In this document: positions 15,068 to 22,562 of the stretch, one piece after another
Layout: each line of letters starts with the position of its first letter
Numbering within the stretch: position 1 is the first letter of the stretch
Virus record (IMG/VR): IMGVR_UViG_3300044633_000984
Coordinates: 1 to 27,171 of that record
Strand: one strand, 5' to 3'
From: a virus
Length of the DNA: 27,171 nucleotides
Notes under the pieces: model-generated
What the model was told of the DNA's origin: nothing
Databases searched by the model: none
Seen by the model: only the letters and a program-made list of their open reading frames with translations
Position numbers and translations under genes: made by a program

Positions 15068-17557
15068 TTAACTAAAAAATGACTCTAATGATGCTTTATT
15101 ATCCATTGACCATCCGATTGTCGATACGATATTCTTGATAGGATCAAGGAACGTACGTTCAAACTGAAGGTCTCTGTCGATATATTTATCGAGGTCAAAT
15201 TCAGCTGGCAGAAATTCTGGAACAGAAATTACTGTTTCACGTAGTGGGTTTGGCAACTTAAGATAAGCGTACTTGATCTTATCACCATCTTGAATGGGTT
15301 TTACATTGCTCATGCCATGATCTTGAATTAGCTTATTGAAGATCAATGCACCCTTAACGTGGATAGGAGCTCCCTTCTTATACAAAGTGGTTTTATCCGA
15401 GTACTTCTTAAGATTGTTCATTCCTCGAGGTGAGGCGATTTCATCAAATCTAAGCGTGTCAAACTTTTCTCTAAATGTATCGACGAAATCCAACAACTTA
15501 GACTTATCATTATCAAGAACAATCTTAAGTGCATCCTTGATGGTTTCTCTACACACATAAGGAGTAGACGACCGAACCGCTTCGATACCTTGAACCTTTA
15601 GAAGCGGCTTCTCGTATTCAACACCCTCAACGTCCAGCGCGTTAAGAATGTACATTTTCTTAGCTTTCCAGATACCGTTCGAAGCAATTGTTTCACGCTT
15701 CATACGCATCTTCTGCTTGTAGCAAGACATGTAGTCTGCTAGTTCCTGATAAGCCTCGGCCATGAACGGTGTAATGTGCTCATTGCTGAACTTATCAATC
15801 TCACGCTTGATTTCGATCTTGCTCATTCCAGCAAACCGTTGAGCATTTAAGTCAACGAATGCTTTCATGTTTACGTACAATGAGTCAGTATCAGAAGCAA
15901 TCACATAATCAACATCTACCGTATTGAACTTCTCATTTAGGAACACATTCATTTTGTATTCGATCCAACGAATAGCTAGCTGGCCAGAAACCGTGATTGC
16001 TTCAGCAAGAAGGAATGCGAACCAACGATAATAGACGTTAGCTAAAGCGCCGTAAGCTGCATTGAGCTGAATCTTCTTAGCTTTCTGCAGATTGTTATGC
16101 TTAGAATATAGATTGAGATCTACATCTAACTTAGAAATCTCATAACGCTTTTTATCTTCAATCGATAGAGCCTTATACTTAGAACGGTCGGCGTACATGC
16201 GTTCCATTAGCCTAGGGAGAAATCCCTGGTATTCCTTTGAGAATAGAACGCCGTTAGCTGCTACAGTGTATCCTTCTGGAATATCCAGCGGAATTCCATT
16301 CTTCATATTCTCCAACAGTTTATCAACTGAAGGGAAGTTAGGCAACTGTTGACCGATAGTATCAGGTGAAATGTTGTACTGAATTTCTAGATGCGGATAA
16401 AGGCTATCCAGGTCATATGATACAACCCACTCGTGCATACCGATCTGAGGATCTTTAACGTGGCCACCGGCCAACGTTTCGGTCATGTAGTTTTCCTTTA
16501 CAGGAGGAACTACTACCTTATCAGCCATAAGCTCGTTATGAATGATCGTATCCCAGCTTCTAACTGTAGTTAGAGTATCTGTGTAGTTGATTTTTGCGTC
16601 ATAGGCCAGGGCCAAAACCTGGTCAATCAAACCAAGTTTCTGGTCTAGACGCGAAACCAACACACAGTCATGAATGTTATACTCAATAAACTTCTGGAAG
16701 TTCTGCTTGTACAGATTATGGAGCGAACCATATTCTTCATAGCTGATTTTCTTTTCACCAAGCTCTACGAAAGCGATGTAATCGAGCTTATAACTCTCAT
16801 GATTAGTGAACGAAAACTTCTTATGTAGCGCCATGTAATCTAGGATAGCGATGCCATACAGATTATATACAACTCCACCGAAGTTGAGCTCACGTGCTTC
16901 AACCATCTTCCATGGGGAAAGTCTCTTGACGTGATCAGAGCCCATTAACCGGTTAATACGGTTGAATAGATACGGTATGTCGAAATGCTCGATATACCAT
17001 CCGGTAACAATGTCCGGCGACCACTGAGGGGACGACCACGTCTGCAGAAACTTCTCTATAAGATCGGCTTCGTCTTTACACTTAATGTAAAACGTGTTAG
17101 GATCATCGGTTACGAAATCACCATAACTGAACACAGCATTACGATTCTTCTTACGAAGAGTAATGGCCGTGATCATCTTATCTGCTTTCACTGGGTCAGG
17201 GAATCCGTCGTCGGATTCAACCTCGATATCTAGAGTGATTACATTGATCTTCGACCGGTCATGATCTAGTTGACCTGGATAATTATCGTTGATGTAATTG
17301 TAACCAAAATTAGTAGAACCGTACACAGGAAAATTGTGCACATCCTTATATCGTTCTACGAAATCTCTTGCATCACGAACAGAGTCAAAATCTATACGAC
17401 CTACTGGTTGGCCTTTGATAGTCTTGTATTCGCCTTCCTTATCAGGGACAAACAAATACGGCTTATACTTGACGATATCTTGAACACGTTGGCCGTGTTT
17501 GTCGATGCCGCGAAGATAAACCTTAGACCCTCTTAAGAAGAAGTTGGTGTAAAACAA
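15068..17557 (-). CDS. Family B DNA polymerase, T4 gp43-like
   Basis: 829 residues, somewhat shorter than T4 gp43 (898). The 3'-5' exonuclease has Exo I NVITLDIEVES, Exo II TGWYIEHFDIPYLFNR and Exo III YNIHDCVLVSRLD. Polymerase motif A is VSYDLDSLYPHLE, motif B KKIQLNAAYGALANVYYR and motif C IASDTDSLYVNM, with the two catalytic Asp pairs intact. The last residues (SMDNKASLESFFS) resemble the clamp-binding tail of gp43 (ending in a hydrophobic S-L-x-x-F-F type peptide). It heads the pol-uvsX-helicase run, with a sigma70-like promoter at 17593-17621. Confidence 0.97.
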   Translation of the reverse strand: MFYTNFFLRGSKVYLRGIDKHGQRVQDIVKYKPYLFVPDKEGEYKTIKGQPVGRIDFDSVRDARDFVERYKDVHNFPVYGSTNFGYNYINDNYPGQLDHDRSKINVITLDIEVESDDGFPDPVKADKMITAITLRKKNRNAVFSYGDFVTDDPNTFYIKCKDEADLIEKFLQTWSSPQWSPDIVTGWYIEHFDIPYLFNRINRLMGSDHVKRLSPWKMVEARELNFGGVVYNLYGIAILDYMALHKKFSFTNHESYKLDYIAFVELGEKKISYEEYGSLHNLYKQNFQKFIEYNIHDCVLVSRLDQKLGLIDQVLALAYDAKINYTDTLTTVRSWDTIIHNELMADKVVVPPVKENYMTETLAGGHVKDPQIGMHEWVVSYDLDSLYPHLEIQYNISPDTIGQQLPNFPSVDKLLENMKNGIPLDIPEGYTVAANGVLFSKEYQGFLPRLMERMYADRSKYKALSIEDKKRYEISKLDVDLNLYSKHNNLQKAKKIQLNAAYGALANVYYRWFAFLLAEAITVSGQLAIRWIEYKMNVFLNEKFNTVDVDYVIASDTDSLYVNMKAFVDLNAQRFAGMSKIEIKREIDKFSNEHITPFMAEAYQELADYMSCYKQKMRMKRETIASNGIWKAKKMYILNALDVEGVEYEKPLLKVQGIEAVRSSTPYVCRETIKDALKIVLDNDKSKLLDFVDTFREKFDTLRFDEIASPRGMNNLKKYSDKTTLYKKGAPIHVKGALIFNKLIQDHGMSNVKPIQDGDKIKYAYLKLPNPLRETVISVPEFLPAEFDLDKYIDRDLQFERTFLDPIKNIVSTIGWSMDNKASLESFFS

Positions 17558-17592
17558 ATTGGGTACCCACTCGCATTAAATTCTGAACATGT

Positions 17593-17621
17593 ATTATACA
17601 GCAGTTGACTTATAAAGTACA
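17593..17621 (-). promoter_or_regulatory. Sigma70-like promoter (TGTACT-N17-TATAAT) before DNA polymerase
   Basis: TGTACT, 17 bases, TATAAT on the minus strand, 36 bases before ATG 17557, with TG directly before TATAAT as in the other copies. Confidence 0.75.
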
Positions 17622-17626
17622 ACCTT

Positions 17627-17839
17627 TTAATGCAGCTTTTTACCGAATGTTTCCTTGGTGATGACATAAAACATTTGTTCAATTGGATCAAGAATAATAA
17701 CAGGAGTCATTTCAGCTTTCTTGTAGATTTCAACTTTTTCTAGGACCTGATTAAAGTAATTGTCTTCATCAGGTGGCATCAAAGCAGACATTTCTTTAAT
17801 CGTAGATTCAGCAACAACGATACAAGATTGCGGATTCAT
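17627..17839 (-). CDS. Hypothetical small protein
   Basis: 70 residues from ATG 17839 (MNPQSCIVVAESTIKEMSALMPPDE...). An in-frame ATG at 17851 would add MDIN, but 17839 is preferred because GGA lies 9 bases upstream and the start then follows the previous stop as TAA AC ATG. Contains VLEKVEIYKKAEMTPVIILDPIEQMFYVIT; mixed alpha/beta, no motif recognised. Last gene of a two-gene unit with 17842-18258. Confidence 0.65.
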   Translation of the reverse strand: MNPQSCIVVAESTIKEMSALMPPDEDNYFNQVLEKVEIYKKAEMTPVIILDPIEQMFYVITKETFGKKLH

Positions 17840-17841
17840 GT

Positions 17842-18258
17842 TTATGTCCATAGATGTTGATAATATTTAGCAAATAGTCTAAGCCCATTTGTTACTCTGT
17901 CATCATATTTATCCTTGCTGGCGACACCAACTGTGTTTGGGTATTCTGCCCTAGCAAAAGCAAAATACATTTCTTTAAGAATATAATCCCACCTATCGAA
18001 GAAATAAATGTCAATTTTCCAGAATCTGTCATATTCTGACAAGGCTTGCCATGCTGGATCACAAGAAGGCCACAATTCAGCTGGCACATCTTCGATTTCT
18101 ACATTAGGTCCACCGTGGTTAGACTCAATAAAAGCAGCAATCGCCGGGGCAATGATCAAATTTAGCGTGCTATCAAGATTCCATATGTCGTGTGATTCAA
18201 TCACAACCTTGGATTTACGCTCACCATTTTTAGGATATTTTCCAATATTGACTTTCAT
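17842..18258 (-). CDS. Conserved T4-like phage protein ending LRLFAKYYQHLW, function unknown
   Basis: 138 residues. MKVNIGKYPKN at the start, HDIWNLDSTLNLIIAPAIAAF in the middle and NGLRLFAKYYQHLW at the end match a protein family widespread in T4-like and other marine phages. In longer members an insertion separates the acidic middle (DRWDYILKEMYFAF) from the C-terminus; here this is short. No enzymatic motif is known to me. The start is divergent from, and only 27 bases from, the spanin gene on plus, so their promoters share the same short gap. Confidence 0.8.
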   Translation of the reverse strand: MKVNIGKYPKNGERKSKVVIESHDIWNLDSTLNLIIAPAIAAFIESNHGGPNVEIEDVPAELWPSCDPAWQALSEYDRFWKIDIYFFDRWDYILKEMYFAFARAEYPNTVGVASKDKYDDRVTNGLRLFAKYYQHLWT

Positions 18259-18266
18259 GATAAATA
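18259..18266 (+). promoter_or_regulatory. Late promoter match GATAAATA (plus strand) for the spanins
   Basis: GATAAATA on the plus strand, 19 bases before ATG 18285. It is the only plus-strand late box I found directly upstream of a gene, and it serves the only plus-strand genes. Confidence 0.6.
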
Positions 18267-18284
18267 CTTCATATGAGGTTAAAC

Positions 18285-18665
18285 ATGCTTGGACTAATTA
18301 CTAAAGCTATTTCTTTTATTGGCATAGAACCATATAAACTTGCATTGGGCGCAATGGCCATTTTAATGCTTACAGGACTATATTTTTCTTGGAAATCTTC
18401 TGTTAAACGCGAAGCTCTGTATGAATTTAATACTAAGCAAATGGAACAAGTGCTAGAAGATCGTGCTGATTTAAAGCGGAAGCTAGATGAAATAGTTGAT
18501 GATCAGAGAAAGATTATCGCTGGACAGACCGAGTTCAAGGATAATATTGATCGCAAAATCACGAATCTACAGGTATTCCTTAAGTCTGATGCTGCCAAAA
18601 AGTTAGACAGACCGTCATCTGAAATCTTAAAGAGAACAATCCAAGATCTTAAGGAATCCAGATAA
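18285..18665 (+). CDS. Inner-membrane spanin (Rz-like)
   Basis: 126 residues from ATG 18285; GAGG seven bases upstream favours this start over the in-frame ATG at 18273. One N-terminal transmembrane segment (about residues 15-33, KLALGAMAILMLTGLYFSW) is followed by a charged coiled coil (KQMEQVLEDRADLKRKLDEIVDDQRK). This is the layout of i-spanins, which span the periplasm and link to an outer-membrane partner. The next gene, a lipoprotein, starts within TAATG at its stop, the classic i-/o-spanin arrangement. It shows that the host is Gram-negative. Identification rests on topology and gene pairing. Confidence 0.8.
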   Translation: MLGLITKAISFIGIEPYKLALGAMAILMLTGLYFSWKSSVKREALYEFNTKQMEQVLEDRADLKRKLDEIVDDQRKIIAGQTEFKDNIDRKITNLQVFLKSDAAKKLDRPSSEILKRTIQDLKESR

Positions 18666-18949
18666 TGAAAATCATTAGTGGTTTATTACTAGCCTTAACT
18701 CTATCGGCTTGCGGTGGACCCGGCTCAGTATACATTGTCAAGGAAGTTCCAGTTGTAATTACACCGGATGCAGAAATGTATTCATTCTGCAAAGGCATCG
18801 ATCAACTTCCCGATCCATCAACGCTAACAGATTTAGAAGTAGCAAATACAATCGTTATGCTTGACACAAAGCTTCGGCTTTGCGTTAATACCGTCCAGCA
18901 AATCAGAGATTTCCTAGATAAGGCTAAGCGCAAAGCCGAAGCGAAATAG
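18665..18949 (+). CDS. Outer-membrane spanin lipoprotein (Rz1-like)
   Basis: 94 residues with a lipoprotein signal: MKIISGLLLALTLSAC, lipobox LSAC, so the mature protein would begin at Cys16 followed by GGPGS (no inner-membrane retention Asp at +2). The mature part is 79 residues with two further Cys and a C-terminal helix (VQQIRDFLDKAKRKAEAK). Overlaps the i-spanin stop by one base (TAATG). Its TAG stop at 18947-18949 abuts the 3' end of a tRNA on the opposite strand with no gap. Together the two spanins fuse inner and outer membranes in the last lysis step. Confidence 0.82.
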   Translation: MKIISGLLLALTLSACGGPGSVYIVKEVPVVITPDAEMYSFCKGIDQLPDPSTLTDLEVANTIVMLDTKLRLCVNTVQQIRDFLDKAKRKAEAK

Positions 18950-19023
18950 TGGCACCGGTGCCAGGAATCGAACCCGGACAGTCTGACTCAAAACCAGAAG
19001 TTCTACCATTAAACTAAACCGGC
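18950..19023 (-). tRNA. tRNA-Gln(UUG)
   Basis: 74 bases including an encoded CCA. Anticodon loop TTTTGAG gives anticodon TTG. D-arm, T-loop TTCGATT and discriminator G are present; the acceptor stem has six pairs including G-U, plus one mismatch. Confidence 0.9.
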
Positions 19024-19028
19024 AAAAT

Positions 19029-19104
19029 TGGCTGGGGAGGCAGGGATCGAACCCGCAACCTTAGGATTCAGAATCCTCTGCTCTACCAATTGAGCTACTC
19101 CCCA
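19029..19104 (-). tRNA. tRNA-Gln(CUG)
   Basis: 76 bases with encoded CCA. Perfect acceptor TGGGGAG/CTCCCCA; anticodon loop TTCTGAA gives CTG; T-loop TTCGATC. Five bases from the other Gln tRNA; the two read both Gln codons. Confidence 0.92.
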
Positions 19105-19110
19105 AAAATA

Positions 19111-19296
19111 TTAACCTTGGATAATGGGCTTCCCAAATACAATCCGGCCTTCAAGATTAGGATTAATCTTCACGCGTGAAATAAAGCGGAACACATCTGT
19201 CATATTGGAAAAGCTCTTAACGTGCTGAACCGGGTACGAGTTCGCCTGATCCGCGTCAAAATCCTTGGTCATGTAACTTACCTTGATGCTAGCCAT
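19111..19296 (-). CDS. Hypothetical small protein
   Basis: 61 residues (MASIKVSYMTKDFDADQANS...RIVFGKPIIQG). ATG 19296 is chosen over the in-frame ATG at 19308 because GGAG lies 6 bases before it, inside the longer frame. Predicted alpha/beta, no motif recognised. It lies directly upstream of the two Gln tRNAs, and a sigma70-like promoter at 19322-19350 drives it and probably the tRNAs. Confidence 0.65.
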   Translation of the reverse strand: MASIKVSYMTKDFDADQANSYPVQHVKSFSNMTDVFRFISRVKINPNLEGRIVFGKPIIQG

Positions 19297-19321
19297 TTTC
19301 CACTCCATTGGTACATTACTA

Positions 19322-19350
19322 ATTATACACCAATGGTTAACAAATGTACA
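19322..19350 (-). promoter_or_regulatory. Sigma70-like promoter (TGTACA-N17-TATAAT) before the small gene and Gln tRNAs
   Basis: TGTACA, 17 bases, TATAAT on the minus strand, 25 bases before ATG 19296; TG directly precedes TATAAT. It separates this small unit from the lysis/GNAT genes upstream. Confidence 0.75.
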
Positions 19351-19355
19351 CTAAT

Positions 19356-19790
19356 TTAAACTATTTTTTGCATCCGCAAGGCATCTTTATGATCACCATA
19401 ATAGTCTTCGTATATGCCAAACACTTCATATCCTAGCTTTTGATATAGAAATATGGCTGACTTGTTTAGTGAATCAACTTCTAGATATAACTCCGTGGCT
19501 TCGGTATTGCACTCTGCGATTTCCATTAATCGCTTTGCAATACCATGACCTCTATATCTTTCTCTTACCGCTAATGAATAGATTCGCTGCCGGCCAGATT
19601 TAGATACCGGTGATACACAAAGATACCCGGCAATTCCATTGAATTCATCAATGGCTACGAATATTCTTTTGTGTTTAATGTAGTAATTGATAGACGACTT
19701 AGAAAATGCATTTTCTTTGAAACACTCTGTTTCTACATGCATGATCTCGTAAGTGTCTGTTTTAACAGCACGGCGTATTTCAAATATCAT
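19356..19790 (-). CDS. GNAT-family N-acetyltransferase, RimI-like
   Basis: 144 residues. The acetyl-CoA site is clear: IYSLAVRERYRGHGIAKRLM holds the R/Q-x-x-G-x-G/A motif (RYRGHGIA). LYLEVDSLNKSAIFLYQKLGYEVFGI is the usual RimI-like C-terminal half, where the Asn and Tyr of NKSAIFLY complete the fold. Substrate is unknown; RimI-type enzymes acetylate protein N-termini. It starts 2 bases after the holin stop (TAA TC ATG), so it is expressed as the tail of the endolysin-holin unit. An acetyltransferase in a lysis unit is not standard. Confidence 0.9.
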   Translation of the reverse strand: MIFEIRRAVKTDTYEIMHVETECFKENAFSKSSINYYIKHKRIFVAIDEFNGIAGYLCVSPVSKSGRQRIYSLAVRERYRGHGIAKRLMEIAECNTEATELYLEVDSLNKSAIFLYQKLGYEVFGIYEDYYGDHKDALRMQKIV

Positions 19791-19792
19791 GA

Positions 19793-20365
19793 TTATTGAT
19801 GATTATTTCTGCTGTTATCGTCATCATGTATTTTCTGCATTTGCGCCATCATTCTATTCTTTTGTGTTGAACCAATCGAAGAACCGAAATAATAAGAAAT
19901 TACAGAAGTAGCAATACCACCGATCCAACCGATAGCTAGATTGACGAACTCCATATTAGGTGGTACCGTAAATGGATAAAATGAAACAAGACCAATATAA
20001 ATGAAAAATGCGAGCACTGTTGTAACTGCAATGAACTTCGGAATCCAATCCTCAGCTACCATTTTTCTTCTGCGGGCGTTTTCGGAATCAGCTGCTTCGA
20101 TCATCTTAAGATCGACGTCTAGTTGTTTAAGCTGAACCATAATATCAGCTTCAATTACCTTGAGCTTCTGAAGTTTAACAGCAGTAGCATGCTTGATAGC
20201 ATGGTTTAATTCATCAATTGTACCGTTTTCACGACCCAGCATCGCTGAACACAAACTAGGTATAGCCAACATGTACAATGCAGAATTAAGCGTTAACAGT
20301 AACTGAGGTGCTACTGTTGCAACAATGGATTCGGCTTCTTTGTCAAGAATCCATTGATTAGCCAT
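19793..20365 (-). CDS. Holin, 3-TM gene-transfer-agent type (tentative)
   Basis: 190 residues. Hydrophobic segments lie at about 15-40 (VATVAPQLLLTLNSALYMLAIPSL), 110-130 (FIAVTTVLAFFIYIGLVSF) and 140-160 (LAIGWIGGIATSVISYYFG), separated by a helical, coiled-coil-like stretch. ENARRRKMVAEDWIPK before the second segment and SYYFGSSIGSTQKN after the last match the GTA 3-TM holin family. The gene directly follows the endolysin with an 8-base overlap, which supports a lysis role: it would release the endolysin to the cell wall. Confidence 0.8.
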   Translation of the reverse strand: MANQWILDKEAESIVATVAPQLLLTLNSALYMLAIPSLCSAMLGRENGTIDELNHAIKHATAVKLQKLKVIEADIMVQLKQLDVDLKMIEAADSENARRRKMVAEDWIPKFIAVTTVLAFFIYIGLVSFYPFTVPPNMEFVNLAIGWIGGIATSVISYYFGSSIGSTQKNRMMAQMQKIHDDDNSRNNHQ

Positions 20366-21092
20366 AAATTAATTCCATGGTCTTAGAATCAACAATGCCA
20401 GTCATTGGCAAGAATTTAGCCGCCTGGAATCTCTTTACAACAGACTCAGTTCCAGGGCCAAAGTCACCGTCAGTACCTAGAAGATAACCAATAGTCTTAA
20501 GTCTCTTCTGAAGTTCCATTACTTCATCGCCTTTATCACCCCACGCCATGGCAGCCGGTTCTAGAATAAGAACCTTCATTCTAGCGTATAGTTCTTTACG
20601 ATGTGGATATCCGTTTAGGCCGCCATTGATACGCTTAGTAATAGTTTCAATATCATCTCGATCAGCCCATTTATTCAGATCACGATTTTTCCAGTACTCC
20701 AGGGCAGTCTGTACTGAAATCTTAGGATCTTCAGCCATTTCTGGATTATTGACTAGATCAACACCAATCAGGTTACCGAAAGTGATATAATTGCTACGGC
20801 CGGTAAGCTGGAATATTCCACGACCCTTATAACGTACACCGTCGCCTTGATACACGTTTCCAAGATCTGATCTGCCCTCATACCCAGAGCCAGAAGCATA
20901 TTCTTCTAATGTTTGAAAATTATCTGTTTCATGGCCAGCCTGAGCCATGAAATGGCATACACGCAAATCAGAAATAACACCATACTTTGGCGCATAATCA
21001 ACGAAGTAATCAGCAACATCTTTAATGATAGATGTTTTTGACTGCGGGCAAAGTTTTCTTAGGATTGTTTGTGTAATCATTTTGGGCACCAT
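20358..21092 (-). CDS. Endolysin: GH19-type catalytic domain plus peptidoglycan-binding domain
   Basis: 244 residues. The N-terminal GH19 chitinase-like lysozyme domain shows CHFMAQAGHETDNFQTLEEYASG, with E55 a likely catalytic acid, and GVRYKGRGIFQLTGRSNY, the typical substrate-cleft motif. Residues about 180-244 (WGDKGDEVMELQKRLKTIGYLLGTDGDFGPGTESVVKRFQ) form a PG_binding_1 domain. It has no signal peptide, so export depends on the holin. ATG 21092 follows a perfect TATAAATA box by 16 bases; an in-frame ATG at 21080 is an alternative start, and neither has a strong ribosome site. Confidence 0.93.
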   Translation of the reverse strand: MVPKMITQTILRKLCPQSKTSIIKDVADYFVDYAPKYGVISDLRVCHFMAQAGHETDNFQTLEEYASGSGYEGRSDLGNVYQGDGVRYKGRGIFQLTGRSNYITFGNLIGVDLVNNPEMAEDPKISVQTALEYWKNRDLNKWADRDDIETITKRINGGLNGYPHRKELYARMKVLILEPAAMAWGDKGDEVMELQKRLKTIGYLLGTDGDFGPGTESVVKRFQAAKFLPMTGIVDSKTMELIYG

Positions 21093-21108
21093 TTCTATAA
21101 ATCTTTTT

Positions 21109-21116
21109 TATTTATA
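21109..21116 (-). promoter_or_regulatory. Late promoter TATAAATA before the lysis genes
   Basis: Perfect T4 late consensus, 16 bases before ATG 21092 and 3 bases from the 3' end of the Trp tRNA. It times endolysin, holin and GNAT as late genes. Confidence 0.8.
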
Positions 21117-21119
21117 GGA

Positions 21120-21195
21120 TGGCAGGCTCGCCAGGAATCGAACCCGGATCTTACAGTTTTGGAGACCGACGCACTAGCCATTGTGCTACGAACCT
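21120..21195 (-). tRNA. tRNA-Trp(CCA)
   Basis: 76 bases with encoded CCA. Acceptor AGGTTCG/CGAGCCT (one G-U), anticodon loop CTCCAAA gives CCA, T-loop TTCGATT, discriminator G as in bacterial tRNA-Trp. Its 5' end overlaps the stop codon of the gene at 21194-21556 by two bases. Confidence 0.9.
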
Positions 21196-21556
21196 ATCGA
21201 GGTGACGCTTGGCTTTGAATTGTGGGGTTGTATACCACCGGCGGAAGTCGTGCCAGTGAAGGAAGCGGACTATTAATGATTTTATTTATAGCAGCTTCCA
21301 AGAACTGAGGGGTATACGAAAACTCTAAATCTTGTAAATCACTGTTTGTTTGAGGAAGCAGCTTGAAAAAATCATTATATGCTTCTAGATTATCAGACCA
21401 TTCCAAAGATGCCGTTAGCCACCGGTCGCTATCCGGGATAGATGGTGGTGCAGCCATCTGCAGCGGCAAAGCCGCCTGGAGCGGCCCAGATGGCTGCAGG
21501 GGTGCAGCTGTCTGAAGAGGGCTTAAGTCAACAAATTCAACTGCTTGGTTTAACAC
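21194..21556 (-). CDS. Pro/Leu/Gln-rich exported protein, frame broken at a T7 run (unknown)
   Basis: The continuous frame gives 120 residues from a GTG at 21556. It opens with PLQ-type repeats (SPLQTAAPLQPSGPLQAALPLQMAAP), low-complexity and proline-rich, then a helical part (DNLEAYNDFFKLLPQTNSDLQDLEF). No family is recognised. Upstream, the same frame codes VTLIILCTVVLNQA, a signal-peptide core, while the only sensible ATG (21608, MKKYILFF) is in another frame; the two join if one T of the seven at 21584-21590 is skipped. The intact product would have 137 residues with a normal Sec signal. Slippage, mutation or a base error are all possible. The stop overlaps the Trp tRNA. Confidence 0.55.
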   Translation of the reverse strand: MLNQAVEFVDLSPLQTAAPLQPSGPLQAALPLQMAAPPSIPDSDRWLTASLEWSDNLEAYNDFFKLLPQTNSDLQDLEFSYTPQFLEAAINKIINSPLPSLARLPPVVYNPTIQSQASPR

Positions 21557-21625
21557 AACCGTGCAAAGAATTATTAACGTAACAAAAAAATAATATGTAT
21601 TTCTTCATGATACTATCTATATAGA

Positions 21626-21651
21626 AAGGGGTCCACTTATTGTGGACCCCT
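21626..21651 (-). terminator. Perfect 10-bp hairpin, likely terminator
   Basis: AGGGGTCCAC-AATAA-GTGGACCCCT on the minus strand, followed by TTTCTAT. It lies just after tRNA-Pro and before the signal-peptide gene. The U run is short, so it may partly act in tRNA 3' processing or pause only. Confidence 0.65.
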
Positions 21652-21655
21652 AATG

Positions 21656-21728
21656 TCAGGACGGTGGGACTCGAACTCACAACCTCCAGCTTCCAAAGCC
21701 GGCACTCCACCAGTTGAGCTACGCCCTG
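21656..21728 (-). tRNA. tRNA-Pro(UGG)
   Basis: 73 bases, no encoded CCA. Acceptor CAGGGCG/CGTCCTG, anticodon arm CCGGC-TTTGGAA-GCTGG giving TGG, T-loop TTCGAGT. Unlike most neighbours it needs CCA addition. Confidence 0.92.
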
Positions 21729-21736
21729 TAACTTTT

Positions 21737-22453
21737 TTACACCATGGTTAGTAGTGTATTATCCACAAACACATTATCCTTCGTGGCCTTAGACTTCTTC
21801 ATCGGCATACACGCGAATGAAGTCATAACATTTCCCATATCAGGTTCGATAAAGTGCACGGTCTGCACTCCACGGGCCTCTAGAAAATTCTTCTTAGCCT
21901 CTAGCGCACCACCATCCGGAACCCCGAAAACAGTGAAATGAAGCTTCTTAGCATCGTACTCCGTAGCAGCCACTGCCTGACCAAGAACCATCGTACAGTG
22001 CGCGGTCTGAACCAACTGCTGCTCTCTAGACATATCCTGCTTAGTAAAGATATAAGCATAAACTGTATTAGCCTTAGGATCACGATATACCGGCTCAGCT
22101 GAGCCGAAATGGTTACGTAGTTCTTGAGCCATATCGTCAAGGACATTAACCATTTGCCTTTCTTCATCAGAAGGTTTAGCGTTTAGATTCCAACGACGCA
22201 GCTGGAATAAAACCATATTCAAAGCGCGCAGAACACCGTCGTGTGGCTTTGCACCGTTGGCCAACTCAGTCTTAGACGAAATCGGCGTAAAGGCCGATGT
22301 AAGAAAAATCTTGGCTAGATCAATCTTATAGTTAGACTTGGCGTGATAAGCACGCCGGATATGGTACATTGCCATATCACCAGATGTAAGAGTCTTAGCC
22401 GCAGCCTTTTCCTTGTGCTGCTTAATGAAGTCGTCAAAATTAATACAAAACAT
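21737..22453 (-). CDS. Protein with a C-terminal PTH2-like domain (tentative)
   Basis: 238 residues. Residues about 1-115 are helical and unassigned. The C-terminal half, YAYIFTKQDMSREQQLVQTAHCTMVLGQAVAA then KLHFTVFGVPDGGALEAKKNFLEARGVQTVHFIEPDMGNVMTSFACMP, resembles the peptidyl-tRNA hydrolase 2 fold: an N-terminal strand, a Q/H-containing helix and a final strand region ending (F/Y)-x-E-P-D-x-x-x-x-x-T-S-x-A. PTH2 frees tRNA from stalled peptides; here catalysis is not certain. GGGGAG lies before ATG 22453. The position next to tRNA genes fits an RNA-related role. Confidence 0.6.
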   Translation of the reverse strand: MFCINFDDFIKQHKEKAAAKTLTSGDMAMYHIRRAYHAKSNYKIDLAKIFLTSAFTPISSKTELANGAKPHDGVLRALNMVLFQLRRWNLNAKPSDEERQMVNVLDDMAQELRNHFGSAEPVYRDPKANTVYAYIFTKQDMSREQQLVQTAHCTMVLGQAVAATEYDAKKLHFTVFGVPDGGALEAKKNFLEARGVQTVHFIEPDMGNVMTSFACMPMKKSKATKDNVFVDNTLLTMV

Positions 22454-22562
22454 TTAATATCTCCCCGTTATAAATCACAGTTGTTGAAATTAGCACGCCA
22501 AAGTCAACAAGGAGGGGCACGAATACATCAAAGCATTGTTAGATTTCCTAGGTTAAGTAATT

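Noticed and set aside
21283-21290. TATAAATA on the minus strand inside the PLQ-repeat gene
   Set aside because: It lies within coding sequence (Asn-Lys-Ile codons) with no gene start at a fitting distance downstream; probably chance.
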